Source of the DNA: Trifolium pratense
Taxonomy: Eukaryota > Streptophyta > Magnoliopsida > Fabales > Fabaceae
Assembly: GCF_020283565.1 (NCBI RefSeq)
Contig: NC_060060.1
Coordinates: 48,410,015-48,474,014, forward strand
Direction: 5' to 3'
Length of the DNA stretch: 64,000 nucleotides
Part shown: in pieces, positions 12,392 to 23,161 of the stretch
Position numbering within the stretch: position 1 is the stretch's first letter
Layout of the letters: the number at the start of each line of letters is the position of its first letter
Program-made: the position numbers and the translations under genes
Notes under the pieces: generated by a model
The model's input: the letters and a program-made list of their open reading frames with translations, nothing else
Database searches by the model: none
Told to the model about the DNA's origin: nothing

Positions 12392-13110
12392 TCTTTTACT
12401 AGTAAAAGGAAGGTTGAATTGCTCATAGGCCTTCATTGTGATGATGTGGCACTCTAAGAAAATGTTTTCAATCTTTGTTAAAATCTTAATATTATCTCTT
12501 TTAATTTATTAAATTAAATCTAAAAAAACTAATACATTATATTAAAAGGTAATAAATATTGCTAATGAGTAATGACATCAACTTAATGAAAAAGAATACG
12601 GAAAATCAATCTACTCACACCTTATGAAATGAATACATAAGGTCAATAAATATAATTAGGGAGGTTATTATGCTATGTGACTCAAAGAATTCCAATAATA
12701 CACATATACGTTCATAAAATTAAGAAACCGTAGACATAGTAAGTATATATAGATATCTTTTACTAGTAAAAGGAAGGTTGAATTGCTCATAGGCCTTCAT
12801 TGTGATGATGTGACACTCTAAGAAAATGTTTTCAATCTTTGTTAAAATCTTAATATTATCTCTTTTAATTTATTAAATTAAATCTAAAAAAACTAATACA
12901 TTATATTAAAAGGTAATAAATATTGCTAATGAGTAATGACATCAACTTAATGAAAAAGAATACGTAAAATCAATCTACTCACACCTTATGAAATGAATAC
13001 ATAAGGTCAATAAATATAATTATGGAGGTTATTATGCTATGTGACTCAAAGAATTCCAATAATAAACATATACGTTCATAAAATTAAGAAACCATAGACA
13101 TAGTAAGTAT
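12391..13110. repeat. Tandem duplication of a 364-bp unit
   Basis: The segment starting ATCTTTTACTAGTAAAAGG at 12391 recurs at 12755 with constant offset 364 through GTAAGTAT near 13110. Only a handful of substitutions separate the copies. The unit contains the inferred 5' end of the Helitron. Confidence 0.9.
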
Positions 13111-14139
13111 TTCTCTTCATTTTTTTATATTAATTATGTTTGCAATATAATATTCTTATACGTTATGATCTCATTCTATTGTTTCTTTTGAAGGTATTGA
13201 CTATGTATCTATTGTCAACATGAAACATTGTCCTTAAGAGCTTTAATATGTAGTACGTATTAACTTTATGGTTATTTTGTAATAGATAATTTTTAAGAGA
13301 TTCATATTAAACATAATGTGAATTTTTTTTAATGTGAGCCACATTTTTTAGATTTAATTTTTCCATTTATTTTACTTTAGTAGTTTTTTTCCTTTTTGTA
13401 ATTAGCCTTCCTTTTGTTGAATATGAATTATAATTATTATTATTAAACCTAATTAAATTCAAATATATGAAATCAACATCCAAACTTATATATTGGCGAC
13501 AAAAATATTCAAGTTTATATTATAACAAAAATAAACTAAATATTCAAGCAAATATTATTTTCCACCAAGTGAATATGTGAGAAGAGACTTAAAAAAAAGA
13601 GAGAGAAGTAAGTAGAAAAACTATATGTAGTAACTTAAATTGCATGGAAGAGAGTAAGCGTTTATGCTATTTTATACGTAATTTTCAAAAAAACGAGATT
13701 ATGTGATAAAAAAAAGCATGTATGTATGCATTCCTCCAACTCTTATTGAAAAAATAAAATAAAGGATACATCAAGAATAAAACGCAGAGTGATATGTGAC
13801 TATACAATTGCAACTCATATAAAGAAAGCTAAAATCTCATACGACTACACCATTAAAATAGAATATGATGCATCACTTCAAACTTATAAGATATTATGAA
13901 AGATCTATTACATTAAAATAATATAAACAAAACTACGATATAAATGAATAAAAAAATCTAATATTTTTAAAAAATTTATACATATACTAATATTAAATAT
14001 AATCATATTTTAAATTATTATACATTTAACTATGTATGGTTATACTTAATTATTATCACAACTATTTATTTTTCATTTATAAAAATATTTTAATTATATA
14101 TTTTAATCAAACCTGTGCAACGCACGGGTTTACCCCTAG
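12392..14139 (+). mobile_element. Non-autonomous Helitron
   Basis: The 3' end has the hallmarks of Helitrons: a short hairpin ACCTGTGC-AAC-GCACGGGT (14111-14129), then CTAG at 14136-14139, followed by host T. The inferred 5' end is TCTTTTACTA at 12392, preceded by host A, consistent with A^T insertion and with the TC... start of plant Helitrons. There is no Rep/helicase frame. The 5' end is present twice because of the 364-bp tandem duplication, so the element could equally start at 12756. Confidence 0.7.
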
Positions 14140-15315
14140 TTAACATAACACAAGATGGTTGGCCTAGCTTTTAATTAAAAAAAAATAAAAAATCAGATTT
14201 GACAAAAGCTGATGTGTACATTTAATTTTGTCACATTATTTTCATATTTTATGGGTTTATTTATTACATATGCTACATTTTCTCTTTTCTTTGAGAGTGG
14301 GACAATTATTTTTTAATTTTTTTTTGACATAGACAACTTATTTTTATATTGAAGTATAGCTAAAATTGGAGTCCGGATATACAACAGCTATCTATCTTCT
14401 AAGGAAAAGTTTTCTTACAAAAAAACTACCATTGTAAGTTACAAGAAAATTTGTGTTCAACATTTTTTATAAATAATGTTACTATAGCTGTTTCTAAACA
14501 CATGTTTACGAGGACAATTTATAAAAACTGTTTCATGATATTATTAGCTTTAGTATATTTAATTTAATAAAAAGAAAAATGCAGTTCATAAATTTTAGTT
14601 CAACTAACAAAAATATCAAAATTGTTAGATCAGATATCATGATCGAGATTCCAGTAAATTTATAATGGTTTTGCCATTTCGTCTATCAATTAAAAAAAAA
14701 ACGCACACTGCCTCGTCACTTTCCCACTTCTAACGTTTCCACACCAAAAGAAAAATCATGGGAAGATAATTTTCACCGTTCTCATCCACTTTTTTCTAAC
14801 TTACTCACTAGCTATTCTCGTCATTTGATCCTTTCTCACTCGCACTTTTCACTAAATCACGAATGGCATCCCTTACTCGCTCTTCACTAAATCGCGACTA
14901 ACTTCTTACTTTTTCACTGAATTGGTCTCAAAATCTCTACGCACCGATCAAATCTCTCTAGGCAATCTTTTTCAAAACACAACTTACATCAAGTTTATAT
15001 TTTGCATTAAACTTCTTAAAATCAACTTGTAGTCTATTACTGTTGGCAAAATTGATTTATTCTATTTCGAGGTTAGAGAAATCTCTTAAGAAGATAAGAA
15101 GAAAAAAATGTTTCATTTTTTTAACATGTTTGTATAAGCCAATACAAGATTACATAGAAATTTCAATAACATAATTTATACCCACATAATAATAAAATAC
15201 TAATAAACTTATTCTTAGAATGTAGATGAGTTAATTCCACCTATTGGATTTGAACCTCAAAGATCATAACCACAACATAAAATAAAACCGTATTCATTTT
15301 ACCTTGACAACCAAA
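14140..15315. other. Intergenic, downstream of the first CXE gene
   Basis: AT-rich sequence with no credible open frame. The portion next to 15316 is the likely 3' UTR and terminator region of the minus-strand carboxylesterase gene. Confidence 0.4.
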
Positions 15316-18258
15316 TTATGAAATAAAACCCGTAATTAACTCAATCAATTTCTTAGCTTTCAATGGATCAGAATACTCTACACCATGAGAACCATCATCC
15401 TCAAAATCCTTCACAACATGAACACCTTCTTCCTCCATCAATTGTGCCAATTCTTTCTCACGATCCACCAGTGGATCTCCACCATTCCCACTAATCAACA
15501 CCTTCCATCCAAGGGTCCTTATCTTATCAAACTTTTCAAGACCATTCCCAACCGTTAGATTGCAATACTCATGATCACGGTCAACACCAATTGGAAGTGC
15601 TAACTCCCACAATAAATCATTAACACACAATGGAATGACTTGATCATTCTCAAGCTTTAACTCTGATTTGGTTCTCTCTTTCCCACCAAAGAATGGTTGG
15701 CGCAATATTAACCCTTGGATCTTTAGTGGCTCAAGATCCTTCACAACTTCTACTGCCCTTAGACCTGAAACAATTGTTATGTGGAAGTAAAAGGTTTAAA
15801 GTGTATATAAAATAATTAAAATATTGATTTAAATATATTATATATAAATAATTTTACCTTATCGATTAATCATAATTGTCAGATTATTATAATCATTTGA
15901 CTTTCAAATATTTTCAAATATAAAAATATATAGAGATGATCAAAAAGTTCGATTTTAAAATAGGAGGACTATTTTCGTGAGTTTAATAAAATAGGGGATC
16001 AAACATGCAATTAAACTTAATATAATCAAAGCTTAAGAATTTATTGTCGAGTAAGAACTTAATTTAGTTAGTAATCATGTCATATATTATGAGACAGGCA
16101 ACCCTCAAAGCTGCTTTAAGCAAAATGACTAAACATGAGAAAACATATTCTGACAATGAATATGCTTTTATATCATTTGTGTTTCATATTTTTGGCTTCC
16201 TAGCATTAGAAGTTGTGAGTCTTTTGCAAAGAGTTTTAAAGATTATGCATAACAATGTTGTGTCTTCTTGGACTATGAATGTTACTTTTAAGAAGATTGA
16301 TTTTTTTGCTCAAGTATCCTGGTGACTAGAAAATTCACCTTAAAGGTGAATAAGTGGAGTGTCACGGGTTCTAACCACTCCTGCACATATAGTATGATGT
16401 CTCTACCAACTGAGCTAAGCTCACAGGAACTAGAAGATTGATTTTATCATTCAAAAAAGGATTGCGGCACAACTTGTTGTATTTTATTTATGTATAATTA
16501 TACTATATTTATTAATATATCAAATTGTCTTTTATTTATCAAATGTCATGTAAGTCTTCCCACTTAGCATAAAATTAGACCTTTTGTCCATCTCAAATTG
16601 ATCTCTAAAATTAGATATAAATTTGGTATCTAAAATTACTAGTTTGACAAACTTTCTGCAAAATGGTGGATCAACAATTTAACATTTTAGGTAAGTGAGG
16701 GATCAAAATGAAACAACCTATAACTAGCAAAGTGAGGGATTAAGTTCCAAATTTACACGTTTTGGTTAGTCAAAGATTCCCACTCAGAAGATAGCAAGTA
16801 GTAGTGTCATTTGAGACTACCTTTTATATAGAAATAATGTTGCATATGACAAAACTCGTATCATGCGTGAAATGTGCATTTTATGTCTTTAGTGGGGTGG
16901 GTGTACTTGATGACCCACATTTGAGTCATAAACATGGAATATGAGTCTTCAAGGCCAAATTACATTGTCAATTCCATGTGCCTTTGACCAGTTCTAACAC
17001 CCCTAGCCTATTACCCTTGTGGACTCTTTGAACATAAAAAAAAAATCAACTAACTCGCATAGAAATTATAAGCAAAAAAATAAAAATAAATTATACTCCT
17101 TTTGTAGTTACAATTATAAGGAAAAAAAAATATTATATAGATTTATTGAATAACTGATCTATTTTATGGAACAACAAATATATTTAATTTATATTAATAA
17201 TTAGATATAGCAGTTATTCGATGAATTTGAAAACTAAATCTTATAATTATGATTAGAGTGACAGAGAGTAATCAAAATCAATCATATATTACATAACCTA
17301 CTTATATTTTAGGTTAAATTAGAAATTTTGTTCTTTAACTTAGAATCCGTTTGAATTAGTTTATTTTTTAGCTTACGAAAAATAACTTATGCAAATAAAT
17401 AAACTTTTATGTTAATTCATATGTTCTCGCTAGTAAAAATTATATCTTTTCATGAAATGTCTTAACAAACTTATAAATAATACATAAAATATTTATTTGT
17501 ATAAGTTGTTTTGCATAAGCTAAAGAATAAGTTAATCTAGTTAGGTAAATTAAATTTTTTGTCCTTTAACTTATTTATTGGTTTTATTTTGATTCCATAA
17601 TTAATTATTTGTAGGCTAATTATTGGTGGTCGCAATTAATTATTTGTAGGTTAAAAACAAACAATAATTAATTATGGAATTAACATGAAATCAACAAATA
17701 AGTTAAGACTAAAAATAACTCATAATTTTATATACCTGCGTTGTAGGCTATGGTAGCACCAGCACTATTCCCCATGATATAACATTTAGAATAATCAACA
17801 TAACGTGTCACCCAATCATCATCAACATTTCTTATCCAAAACAGTGCTTCCATAGCATCATCAAACGCCGCCGGCAATCGATGCTCAGGTGCAAGACGAT
17901 ACTCAACAGAGACAACAAAAACACCAAGATCATCAACCATTTTCACACAAAAATCATGAAACATAGTTGAACCAGCACTTGCTAGTATAAACCCACTTCC
18001 ATGAAAGAAAATAATTAGAGGTAGTTTTTGATGATTTGTTGGAATTGGTTTGTTTGGTAGGAATAATCGAACCCATGTTTTGTTTGTTTGGTTTATTGTT
18101 ATGTCTTTTGTGAGAACTGAGATTGGAAGTGTTGGGTCGGATGAAGGTGAGGTTTGTGGAAGTTGGTTTAAACGTGTGATTGTGTTGTTTGGGTTTTGAA
18201 CAAGATGAAGGTGTTTGTAGGGATCGGTTATTTGAGATGGTTGTGATGTTTGAGACAT
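15316..18258 (-). CDS. Carboxylesterase (CXE, alpha/beta-hydrolase), two exons
   Basis: A 323-aa plant class-I carboxylesterase of the alpha/beta-hydrolase-3 family (CXE/HSL), which hydrolyses small ester substrates, probably in the cytosol. Exon 1 is 17736-18258 and exon 2 is 15316-15764. The intron 15765-17735 has GT (GCAG|GTATAT) and AG (TTTCAG) borders and splits a Gly codon in phase. Motifs: oxyanion hole HGSGF at residues 86-90 (the family norm is HGGGF), nucleophile Ser165 in GNSAG, catalytic Asp271 in GGDPLVD, and His301 in SHGVE. No signal peptide. Start at ATG 18258, with a TATA-like TATATAC about 40 bp upstream. It has intact splice sites and no internal stop. The Gly-to-Ser change in the oxyanion-hole loop is odd and may alter activity. 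The closest known group is probably CXE8/9-like or legume HID-like enzymes; the Ser nucleophile argues against a 2-hydroxyisoflavanone dehydratase of the Thr type. Confidence 0.9.
16077..16490 (+). pseudogene. Degenerate retroelement-like coding fragment in the CXE intron
   Basis: An 82-aa frame containing FVFHIFGFLALEVVSLLQRV and a downstream NNVVSSWTMNV block. It is cut by a SINE; the frame resumes after the SINE with an IAAQLV segment near 16463. The fragment resembles a peptide that recurs in repeated legume sequences near reverse-transcriptase-like genes, but I cannot name the family. It lies antisense inside the carboxylesterase intron and is not a functional gene. Confidence 0.4.
16305..16431 (-). 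mobile_element. tRNA-derived SINE in the CXE intron
   Basis: The minus strand has an A box (TTAGCTCAGTTGGTAGAG, 16418-16401) and a B-box-like GGTTAGAACCC near 16366-16376. The 3' region contains TTCACCTTTAAGGTGAA and GGATACTTGA, and the copy ends in an A run. It is flanked by a 14-bp duplication AGAAGATTGATTTT (16291-16304 and 16432-16445). It belongs to the same family as the copy at 33131-33264. Confidence 0.9.
17096..17268. mobile_element. Stowaway-like MITE in the CXE intron
   Basis: About 173 bp with CTCC...ATTATAAG at the left and its imperfect complement CTTATAATTATG...GAGAG at the right, flanked by TA on both sides. This fits a Tc1/mariner-type Stowaway MITE. Confidence 0.65.
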
Positions 18259-19739
18259 GGTGAAGATGAGAATTTGCAGCTTATACTATATGGTATATAA
18301 CTTGCTAGCGGTGTTATTTAATTAAAAGTTTTTATCAAAGAATTGTGGGTAGTTTATTTGTATGCAACCACCAATGAAAATTAGGCAGCTTAGCAAATTT
18401 GAAAGTTAAGTTAAAGTTACTTTATTTTCATATTATTCCGTGGGTTGTTCCGATATAAATTTCATCTTCACCATTCGGTAAAAGTAGAGTTGTTATTGAT
18501 AAAAAAAATGTTTTATTCGCACAAAAAATAATTTTGAATTTATTTTTATAATAGGTCTTTAAATTAATAGGGAAATGAGTATTTTTGAAAAATATTTATT
18601 TTTATCATTTAAAAAAATTATAGTAAATAAATACAGTATTATTTACCAAAACTATCAAGAAATAAAATTTGATTTTTAAAAATTTTTTATTACTCATAAT
18701 AGTGAATATTGAATATTTTAATAAAAAAATATAAGAAATTAGTATAAAGGTCTCATGTTAATTTCATTCCATCTATTTCTATAGATCCAAACATAACCTA
18801 TAAGTAGGTATGTAAATAGATATCCATAGAGGCGGATAGTATGATATTCGTGTCCACTCCGTTGGATAAATATGATATTCGTGTCCGCTCCATATCCGTG
18901 CGGGTATCCATTAAATGGGTAATCCACGGATTTTGAGATATCCGCGGATATTTACATATATCCATGGATGAAAGAGATATAATTTGGAGTGAAAACTTTT
19001 AAATTTTGGCATATTTTTGGAGTACCAATTTTTTATAGTTGATTATTGTATAACATTCTGTTCCGGTGCTTGTAATTAACTTTTCATTGTTGATCAGCCA
19101 GCATTTTTTGTGTTAGTTGGTTTATTTTTTTGAAGAAAATTAAGATATTGTGTTCAAACAGTTAATGAGCTTTTTTTAAGACGAATCATTTTGAAAAATT
19201 CAAGTTCGATTTTAAGTGAAAATAATTATTAGCCAAATTTTACTTAACTCGTAGTCGGATTCTGAATTAACGGACTCAATTCTCCTAAAAACTAGACGAT
19301 TAATACCAAATAAAGTTGTAATAGTAAGTTTAATGGTGATGAAGTGATTAACAGTTGGGATTTCATTAACAGGTTAATTGGGTATCTAATTTGATAGCAA
19401 TAAATTCATGTGCAGAACAAGTTATAACTTATAACTCTAAAATCTAATTAAGTACAAAAACCAAACATTCATCATCCAAAATTTAATTTTGAATGAAGTA
19501 AACTACAAAGGAAATCAGATACAAAACCACAAAAGCAATGCTTTAAAAAAGTGAACCAAACCAACTAATTAATGTCCCATTAAGTTAAATCTGAATTCGA
19601 CAATCAATATCAATGGGTCATATTGTTCATATGTGGTATCCTATAGTATCATTCCAATTCAACCAACTTAAAGCATTTGAACCATGATTCAAAAGTCTTG
19701 TTATATCAACCTTTTGTTCTAGTAATTAACAAGATGTTT
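18259..19739. other. Intergenic, between carboxylesterase genes
   Basis: AT-rich, with no credible gene. Around 18830-18970 there is a patch of repeated GGATATTCGTG / ATCCGCGGATAT motifs typical of dispersed plant repeat DNA. The first ~150 bp should hold the promoter of the 15316-18258 gene. Confidence 0.45.
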
Positions 19740-20810
19740 TCATTCAATTGCCTGATTAGGCAAAGATGAAATGAACTTTTTAATCACCACAAAGAGTTCC
19801 TTAGCTTTCAATGGCTCACTATCTTGAACACCATGATAATCCCCTTTTGTAAAATGTCCCATAACCCTCACTCCTTTTTTTTCCATAAATCTCACTAACC
19901 CGATTGAACGATCCACGAGTGGATCACCGTCACAGTCAGTCACCAACACACTCCATCCAAGTCGTCTAATGTTTTCCAATCTCAAAATATTATCTCCAAC
20001 TGTTGGATTGCAATACTCATGATCACGGTTAGCACCAACAGGTAACGACAATTCCCACAACATATCATTGTTACAGAGTGACAAATGAGAATCACTAACA
20101 AGCCTAAGTTCGGAATCCATCCTATGGATTCCACTGAAAAAAGGCTGAACTAGTATAAGTCCTTTAATCATCTTAGAAATTCCACTATCTCCATCTTCTA
20201 CACGGAGACCGGTGTTATACGCTATGTTTCCTCCTGCACTACTACCCATAAGAAAAACACTAGAAAAATCGACATGATTTTTAAGCCAATCATCTGATTG
20301 ATAATTAGTTTTGATCCAGTGCAGAGCCTCCACTGCATCTTCATATGCAGCTGGGAGTCTATGCTCCGGGGCAAGACGATACTCAACAGACGCAACAACC
20401 GATACAATGTCATTTGCCATGTTGAAGCAAAAATCATGGAAAATTGTTGAAGCCGCGCTAAGAAAAATGAATCCACCACCATGGAAAAAAATGACAAGAG
20501 GAAGTTTTTTGGGGGTTTGATTAAGTGTTTTGCGGGGTACATAGATCCGCGCCCACGTGCCTTTCGATTGATTAATGATGAGATCTTTGGAGAGAACGGG
20601 GAGGGTCGGATCTAATGAAGGAGGTGTCTCGGGTGGTTTGTTTGGTCGTGTTATTGTTCCATTTGGATTAAGGATAAGGTTGAGTTGTTTGTAAGGATTG
20701 TTGCATGGTTTTGGTGATAGTGTTTGGGGTTTGGTTGAGTTTAACATTAAGAGGAATGTTAATGTTAAGGAGAATAGAAATGTAAATTTTGTTAATGAAA
20801 AGAATGCCAT
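19740..20810 (-). CDS. Carboxylesterase (CXE) with N-terminal hydrophobic segment, intronless
   Basis: A 356-aa alpha/beta-hydrolase of the plant CXE family, in a single exon. I chose ATG 20810 (AACCATGGC context) over the in-frame ATG at 20882, which would give 380 aa. From 20810 the protein opens with a basic residue and a strongly hydrophobic stretch (about residues 4-24), like a signal peptide or signal anchor; most CXEs are cytosolic and lack this. Counting from that start, the oxyanion hole is HGGGF (His110), the nucleophile is Ser191 in GSSAG, Asp296 lies in CDGDPLVD, and His326 in YHGV. The catalytic triad is complete. It is one of three tandem CXE genes on the minus strand and differs from its neighbour at 15316-18258 by lacking the intron after the YNxGL position. 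Confidence 0.92.
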   Translation of the reverse strand: MAFFSLTKFTFLFSLTLTFLLMLNSTKPQTLSPKPCNNPYKQLNLILNPNGTITRPNKPPETPPSLDPTLPVLSKDLIINQSKGTWARIYVPRKTLNQTPKKLPLVIFFHGGGFIFLSAASTIFHDFCFNMANDIVSVVASVEYRLAPEHRLPAAYEDAVEALHWIKTNYQSDDWLKNHVDFSSVFLMGSSAGGNIAYNTGLRVEDGDSGISKMIKGLILVQPFFSGIHRMDSELRLVSDSHLSLCNNDMLWELSLPVGANRDHEYCNPTVGDNILRLENIRRLGWSVLVTDCDGDPLVDRSIGLVRFMEKKGVRVMGHFTKGDYHGVQDSEPLKAKELFVVIKKFISSLPNQAIE

Positions 20811-20882
20811 GGTTGATTTCAGAAATACTATATGATGGTATTTAATTGCTAAAGTTAGGAGAATGAATGAGATAGTGGTCAT

Positions 20883-21650
20883 CGAAGTAGATGAAATAAT
20901 TGCATTTTTTTTTTATCCACTTTTTATTTTTCTATTTTCTAGGCCTCATGTTCTTTGTAACTAGGGGACAATATTGGAGTTGTTGTTAAGCAAAAAGACA
21001 AAAGCCCAGACAATAATAATTAAATTAAGTAGGAATTGTACTTTTAAAAAAAATATTAAGATGGCTTTGTTAAAAAAAAATTATTATTATAGCGGTTGTA
21101 CAAATTTTTTTTACTATCATTTAATCGTGACTAATTTTTATTGAAGAAATTATAGAATATATGACGTGGAATCTCTACTTTCAACCGATTATAAGAGTGA
21201 AAGATTAAAATTTCTGACCATTTATTTAAGGAGCTTAAATTTCTTACCACTTGAATTATAATTAATTTATAGTTGGTTTTGTTAATTTTTTTATTACTAT
21301 CAACGCTTGTTGAGGACATATACATGTGATAGATCTATGGATTTAATATTTTCATACTGTAGCTTGTATGAAGTGATTGTGGTCCCTTTGACGGAGAAAA
21401 TTGTTATTTTCAACAATGATCAAAGGTTTTTAAATCAGGGTTTGAGAAAATTGTTCTTAAAACAATACAATTTTCACTTTGTTTTCTTGTGTCTTTTACT
21501 ATATTCAATTGGTATATTAAAGTTGGTCTCTTTATTGAACTTTTTATTGTAAGAGTAAAAAGATTCTTTTTGTACACTTTGATTAACCTAACACATTGAA
21601 CTCAAATTGTAATAAGTTCTCTCTAAAATAAATCGCTCGAAAGAGATAAA
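20883..21650. other. Intergenic, upstream of the second CXE gene
   Basis: Promoter region of the minus-strand gene, then AT-rich sequence. Open frames at 21131-21325 (minus) and 21307-21552 (plus) have no recognisable domain and are probably spurious. Confidence 0.4.
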
Positions 21651-21813
21651 TGGGGAGTTTCTTCAACCCCACAATCATTGGGATTATCTAAAGCATAATG
21701 GGCCAGAATATGGGCTACTTAACTCCCCATCCTATCCACATGACTAAATCCAACAAAGTTGAACTTCCTTGTATTCTTTTTAATATTGTCCATAATAGAA
21801 TTAAATACGAATG

Positions 21814-21830
21814 TTTGTAACAAAAAAAAA
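21814..21830. mobile_element. Minimal retroposon insertion (17 bp)
   Basis: TTTGTAAC plus an A run is framed by a 14-bp direct repeat ATTAAATACGAATG (21800-21813 and 21831-21844). This is the structure of an extremely 5'-truncated SINE or LINE insertion consisting of little more than its tail. Confidence 0.6.
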
Positions 21831-22003
21831 ATTAAATACGAATGATTCTCTTTCTTCCTCTTTAGAAACCTAATCAATAATTAGCAATATGATTCAAAGC
21901 ACACCGATTTGAAGCACCTATCATAAGTGAACTCTACTACCTTCAGCATTGCATAAGCCTAAGCAGTTGATACGTCCGCAAAACCCACCGCCAACCACGT
22001 AGT

Positions 22004-22134
22004 TTTCGCGACTACCTGTCCCTCCGCATCTCTGATTACGGCACCAAGTCCCGAAACACCATTCTGTAAGATTTCGCGACTACCTGTCCCTCCGCATCTC
22101 TGATTATGGCACCAAGTCCCGAAACACCATTCTC
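22004..22134. repeat. 68-bp tandem duplication in the LINE remnant
   Basis: TTTCGCGACTACCTGTCCC and the following sequence recur at offset 68, with one C/T difference. This duplicates the start of the RNase H remnant. Confidence 0.85.
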
Positions 22135-22854
22135 TGATTACGGAAGGTTTACACCATTTCTTTTAAATGTTTGAATTTGCATATTTGAACCCCTATGATT
22201 TTGTATGATAGTTGCTTATACTCTATAGTATAGAGTATAAGCAAATCTATCTCTTTGCCTTGTTAATAAAATTGTCTTAATTCAATTTTATTTTCAAAGA
22301 CTTTCATATTTCTAACATACTAGATTTCATCGATAATGTAGACAATTTGTTCCAAGATATCTCGATTAGAATGGAGAATGATATAGTTCAACCAACCAAT
22401 AAAATTCACATTAACATAAAAGTTAAAATTTATACCCATATAGTAGAACCAAACCACACCCTCTTAGTAATGTTGCATGCATAAAATTATGGTTAATACT
22501 CTCTAATCCTTGATCAATTTAATATTATATATTAAATTATATTTGTTATTCTTTTTATCTGATGTGTTTGTCAAGTTCCTTGGGTATTCAAGTAATCACT
22601 CATGGTCGCACATGATAAAAACGGGAAGCATTAATATTGATTCATTGGGGGAGAAATTCATTAACCACATGAATTGAATCACTTGGTTTAACTTCATTAA
22701 GACGAAACACACAATGATCCAAAACATATTATATTTTGGAAAAGAAACTTTTTTAGGTGATTTTGTTCATATATTAGTGTATTTTTTAAAAGTTTAAAAT
22801 ATTATTTTTATAAATATGATATAGACTATATTTTCTCTCTACTTCAAAAACATT

Positions 22855-23050
22855 CTGAATCAAATTAATGAACACCGCGACAAAATAAAAATCAAACGCG
22901 AATCGCACTAAGATAGAAAATCAAACTACGCCACTGAAACGTCAAAATCACAAAGAAAAATAAAATGAAAGAATTATATAAACATCCGATATATGTTGAA
23001 ACCACTTATTTATATTAAAGGGAAGAAGAAAAAAATGTATATAAATGATT
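22855..23050. repeat. Dispersed repeat R1, partial copy
   Basis: Shares the phrases AACACCGCGACAA..., ...AATCAAAC... and ...ACCACTTATTTATATTAAAG with larger copies at 29950-30500, 43140-43990 and 59420-59851. This copy is short and diverged. Confidence 0.5.
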
Positions 23051-23161
23051 CCGGATAAACAAAACATAATCATTCATTTTCAACAAAAGAAGAATAAAAA
23101 AACTTGGAAAAAAAATTAAGCCTTTCTCTCCAAAAAATTAGGACCGGCATCTATCCAACAC

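Larger units (their letters stand above)
21655..22145 (-). pseudogene. LINE ORF2 3' fragment: RNase H-like domain
   Basis: The minus strand shows a degenerate RVT_3/RNase H: a GLGAVIRDAEGQVVA opening, an AYAMLKVVEFTYDRCF block, a VCFES block, and near the end an AHILAHYAL segment followed by EETP. At least three stops interrupt it. The start is partly duplicated in tandem (22004-22134) and a 17-bp insertion splits it at 21814-21830. It is unrelated in sequence detail to the copy at 10735-11065, so it comes from a separate LINE insertion. Confidence 0.72.

Noticed and set aside
12391..13110. Possible pair of LTRs
   Set aside because: The two 364-bp copies are directly adjacent with no interior and no primer site; a tandem duplication explains them.
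22200..22235. Short palindrome ATACTCTATAGTATAGAGTAT
   Set aside because: A small imperfect hairpin of the kind expected by chance in AT-rich DNA; no element structure around it.
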